Made by a program: the position numbers and the translations under genes | In this document: positions 63,541-64,000 of the stretch, piece after piece | Numbering within the stretch: the stretch's first letter is position 1 | How the letters are laid out: each line of letters begins with the position of its first letter | Notes under the pieces: generated by a model | Seen by the model: the letters and a program-made list of their open reading frames with translations, nothing else | Database searches by the model: none | What the model was told of the DNA's origin: nothing | From: Faucicola osloensis_D | GTDB taxonomy: Bacteria; Pseudomonadota; Gammaproteobacteria; Pseudomonadales; Moraxellaceae | Length of the DNA stretch: 64,000 nucleotides | Reading direction: 5' to 3' (one strand) | NCBI GenBank assembly: GCA_020041925.1 | Contig: CP083409.1

Positions 63541-64000
63541 ATGTTACGAATTGGCTTATTTCTTTTAACTAACCTAGCGGTGATGGTGGTTTTTGGTATC
63601 GTTATGAATATCATCGCGCCAATGCTAGGGTTCAATTTGGGCGGCACAGGCACGACTAGCCTGCTGGTGATGTGTTTCATCTACGGTATGATAGGGTCTT
63701 TCGTATCGCTGTTGATGTCAAAATGGTTGGCAAAGCGTTCTACAGGTACGCAAGTTATTGAACAGCCTGCTACCCAGTTGGAAGTTTGGCTAGTCGAAAC
63801 GGTTCACCGTTTGGCGCAAAACGTCAATATTGATATGCCAGAAGTGGGTATCTTTGATAATCCGTCACCCAATGCCTTTGCGACGGGTTGGAATAAAAAC
63901 AAAGCTTTAGTTGCTGTATCGACTGGGCTACTACAATCGATGAACCAAGAAGAAGTCGAAGCGGTACTTGCCCATGAAATTGGTCACGTTGCCAATGGTG
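63541..64000 (+). CDS. htpX: Membrane metalloprotease HtpX (5' part, cut by the window end)
   Basis: Inner-membrane zinc protease of family M48B that degrades misfolded membrane proteins. The visible 153 residues show two N-terminal membrane helices (LFLLTNLAVMVVFGIVM and a second after about residue 40), the segment MPEVGIFDNPSPNAFATGWN, and the zinc motif HEIGH at the end (AVLAHEIGHVANG). The remaining half lies outside the window. GGAAA precedes ATG 63541 by about 6 bases. Confidence 0.95.
   Translation, partial: MLRIGLFLLTNLAVMVVFGIVMNIIAPMLGFNLGGTGTTSLLVMCFIYGMIGSFVSLLMSKWLAKRSTGTQVIEQPATQLEVWLVETVHRLAQNVNIDMPEVGIFDNPSPNAFATGWNKNKALVAVSTGLLQSMNQEEVEAVLAHEIGHVANG

Overview
The window reads as a core chromosomal segment of a gammaproteobacterium, most likely a member of the Moraxellaceae (Moraxella osloensis/Psychrobacter/Acinetobacter type). 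This rests on gene content and order (yggS-pilT-pilU; lptM-lysA-dapF-xerC; ileS-lspA-fkpB; efe, pst and ackA-pta operons), on moderate GC, and on the protein sequences; no rRNA is present to settle it. No prophage, insertion sequence, CRISPR array or tRNA gene was seen.

Layout. 0.1-5.0 kb: engB, the periplasmic protease bepA, tusA-like, rpoH with a long acidic N-terminus, a DUF423 membrane protein and thiS. 5.0-10.1 kb: a CPA-type antiporter, rpoN, a nitrilase-family hydrolase and a lone cyclic-nucleotide-binding domain. 10.2-14.1 kb (minus): lptM-lysA-dapF-xerC. 14.4-20.2 kb (plus): ackA, pta, an NYN-domain protein, nadD, rsfS. 20.3-28.9 kb (minus): a Fur-box-preceded efeO-efeB-efeU iron uptake operon and a Pho-box-preceded pstS-pstC-pstA-pstB operon. 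29.0-36.6 kb (minus): tsaD-crcB, a lipoprotein, and a polar amino acid ABC transporter with two permeases, one ATPase and three separate binding lipoproteins. 36.8-44.9 kb: proA with a GST-like gene, a META-domain lipoprotein, two regulators/enzymes, truD, a diguanylate cyclase, an NlpC/P60 hydrolase and yggS. 45.2-47.5 kb: pilT and pilU (twitching motors). 47.5-54.0 kb: a GNAT gene, ribF, and ileS-lspA-fkpB. 54.1-57.5 kb (minus): a small sensory-looking set (roadblock, Aer-like PAS, unexported PhnD-like protein, two unknown proteins). 58.0-60.1 kb (minus): an olsB-like/plsC pair suggestive of ornithine-lipid synthesis. 60.5-64.0 kb (plus): hflX, a lytic transglycosylase and the start of htpX.

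The two things most worth attention: (1) ileS encodes a 1129-residue isoleucyl-tRNA synthetase in which a complete-looking GNAT acetyltransferase domain (about residues 283-450) is inserted in frame in the CP1 editing domain while the synthetase and editing motifs remain; (2) the roadblock/PAS/PhnD-like operon, which combines a probable FAD-type redox sensor, a cytosolic ligand-binding protein and an MglB-type small protein, and has no function I can name.

A further theme is the number of short AT-rich tandem repeats (12, 14, 18, 20, 21, 25 and 60 bp units), some between cistrons just upstream of start codons and some inside genes (xerC, nadD, a GNAT gene), suggesting a chromosome prone to short-repeat expansion.
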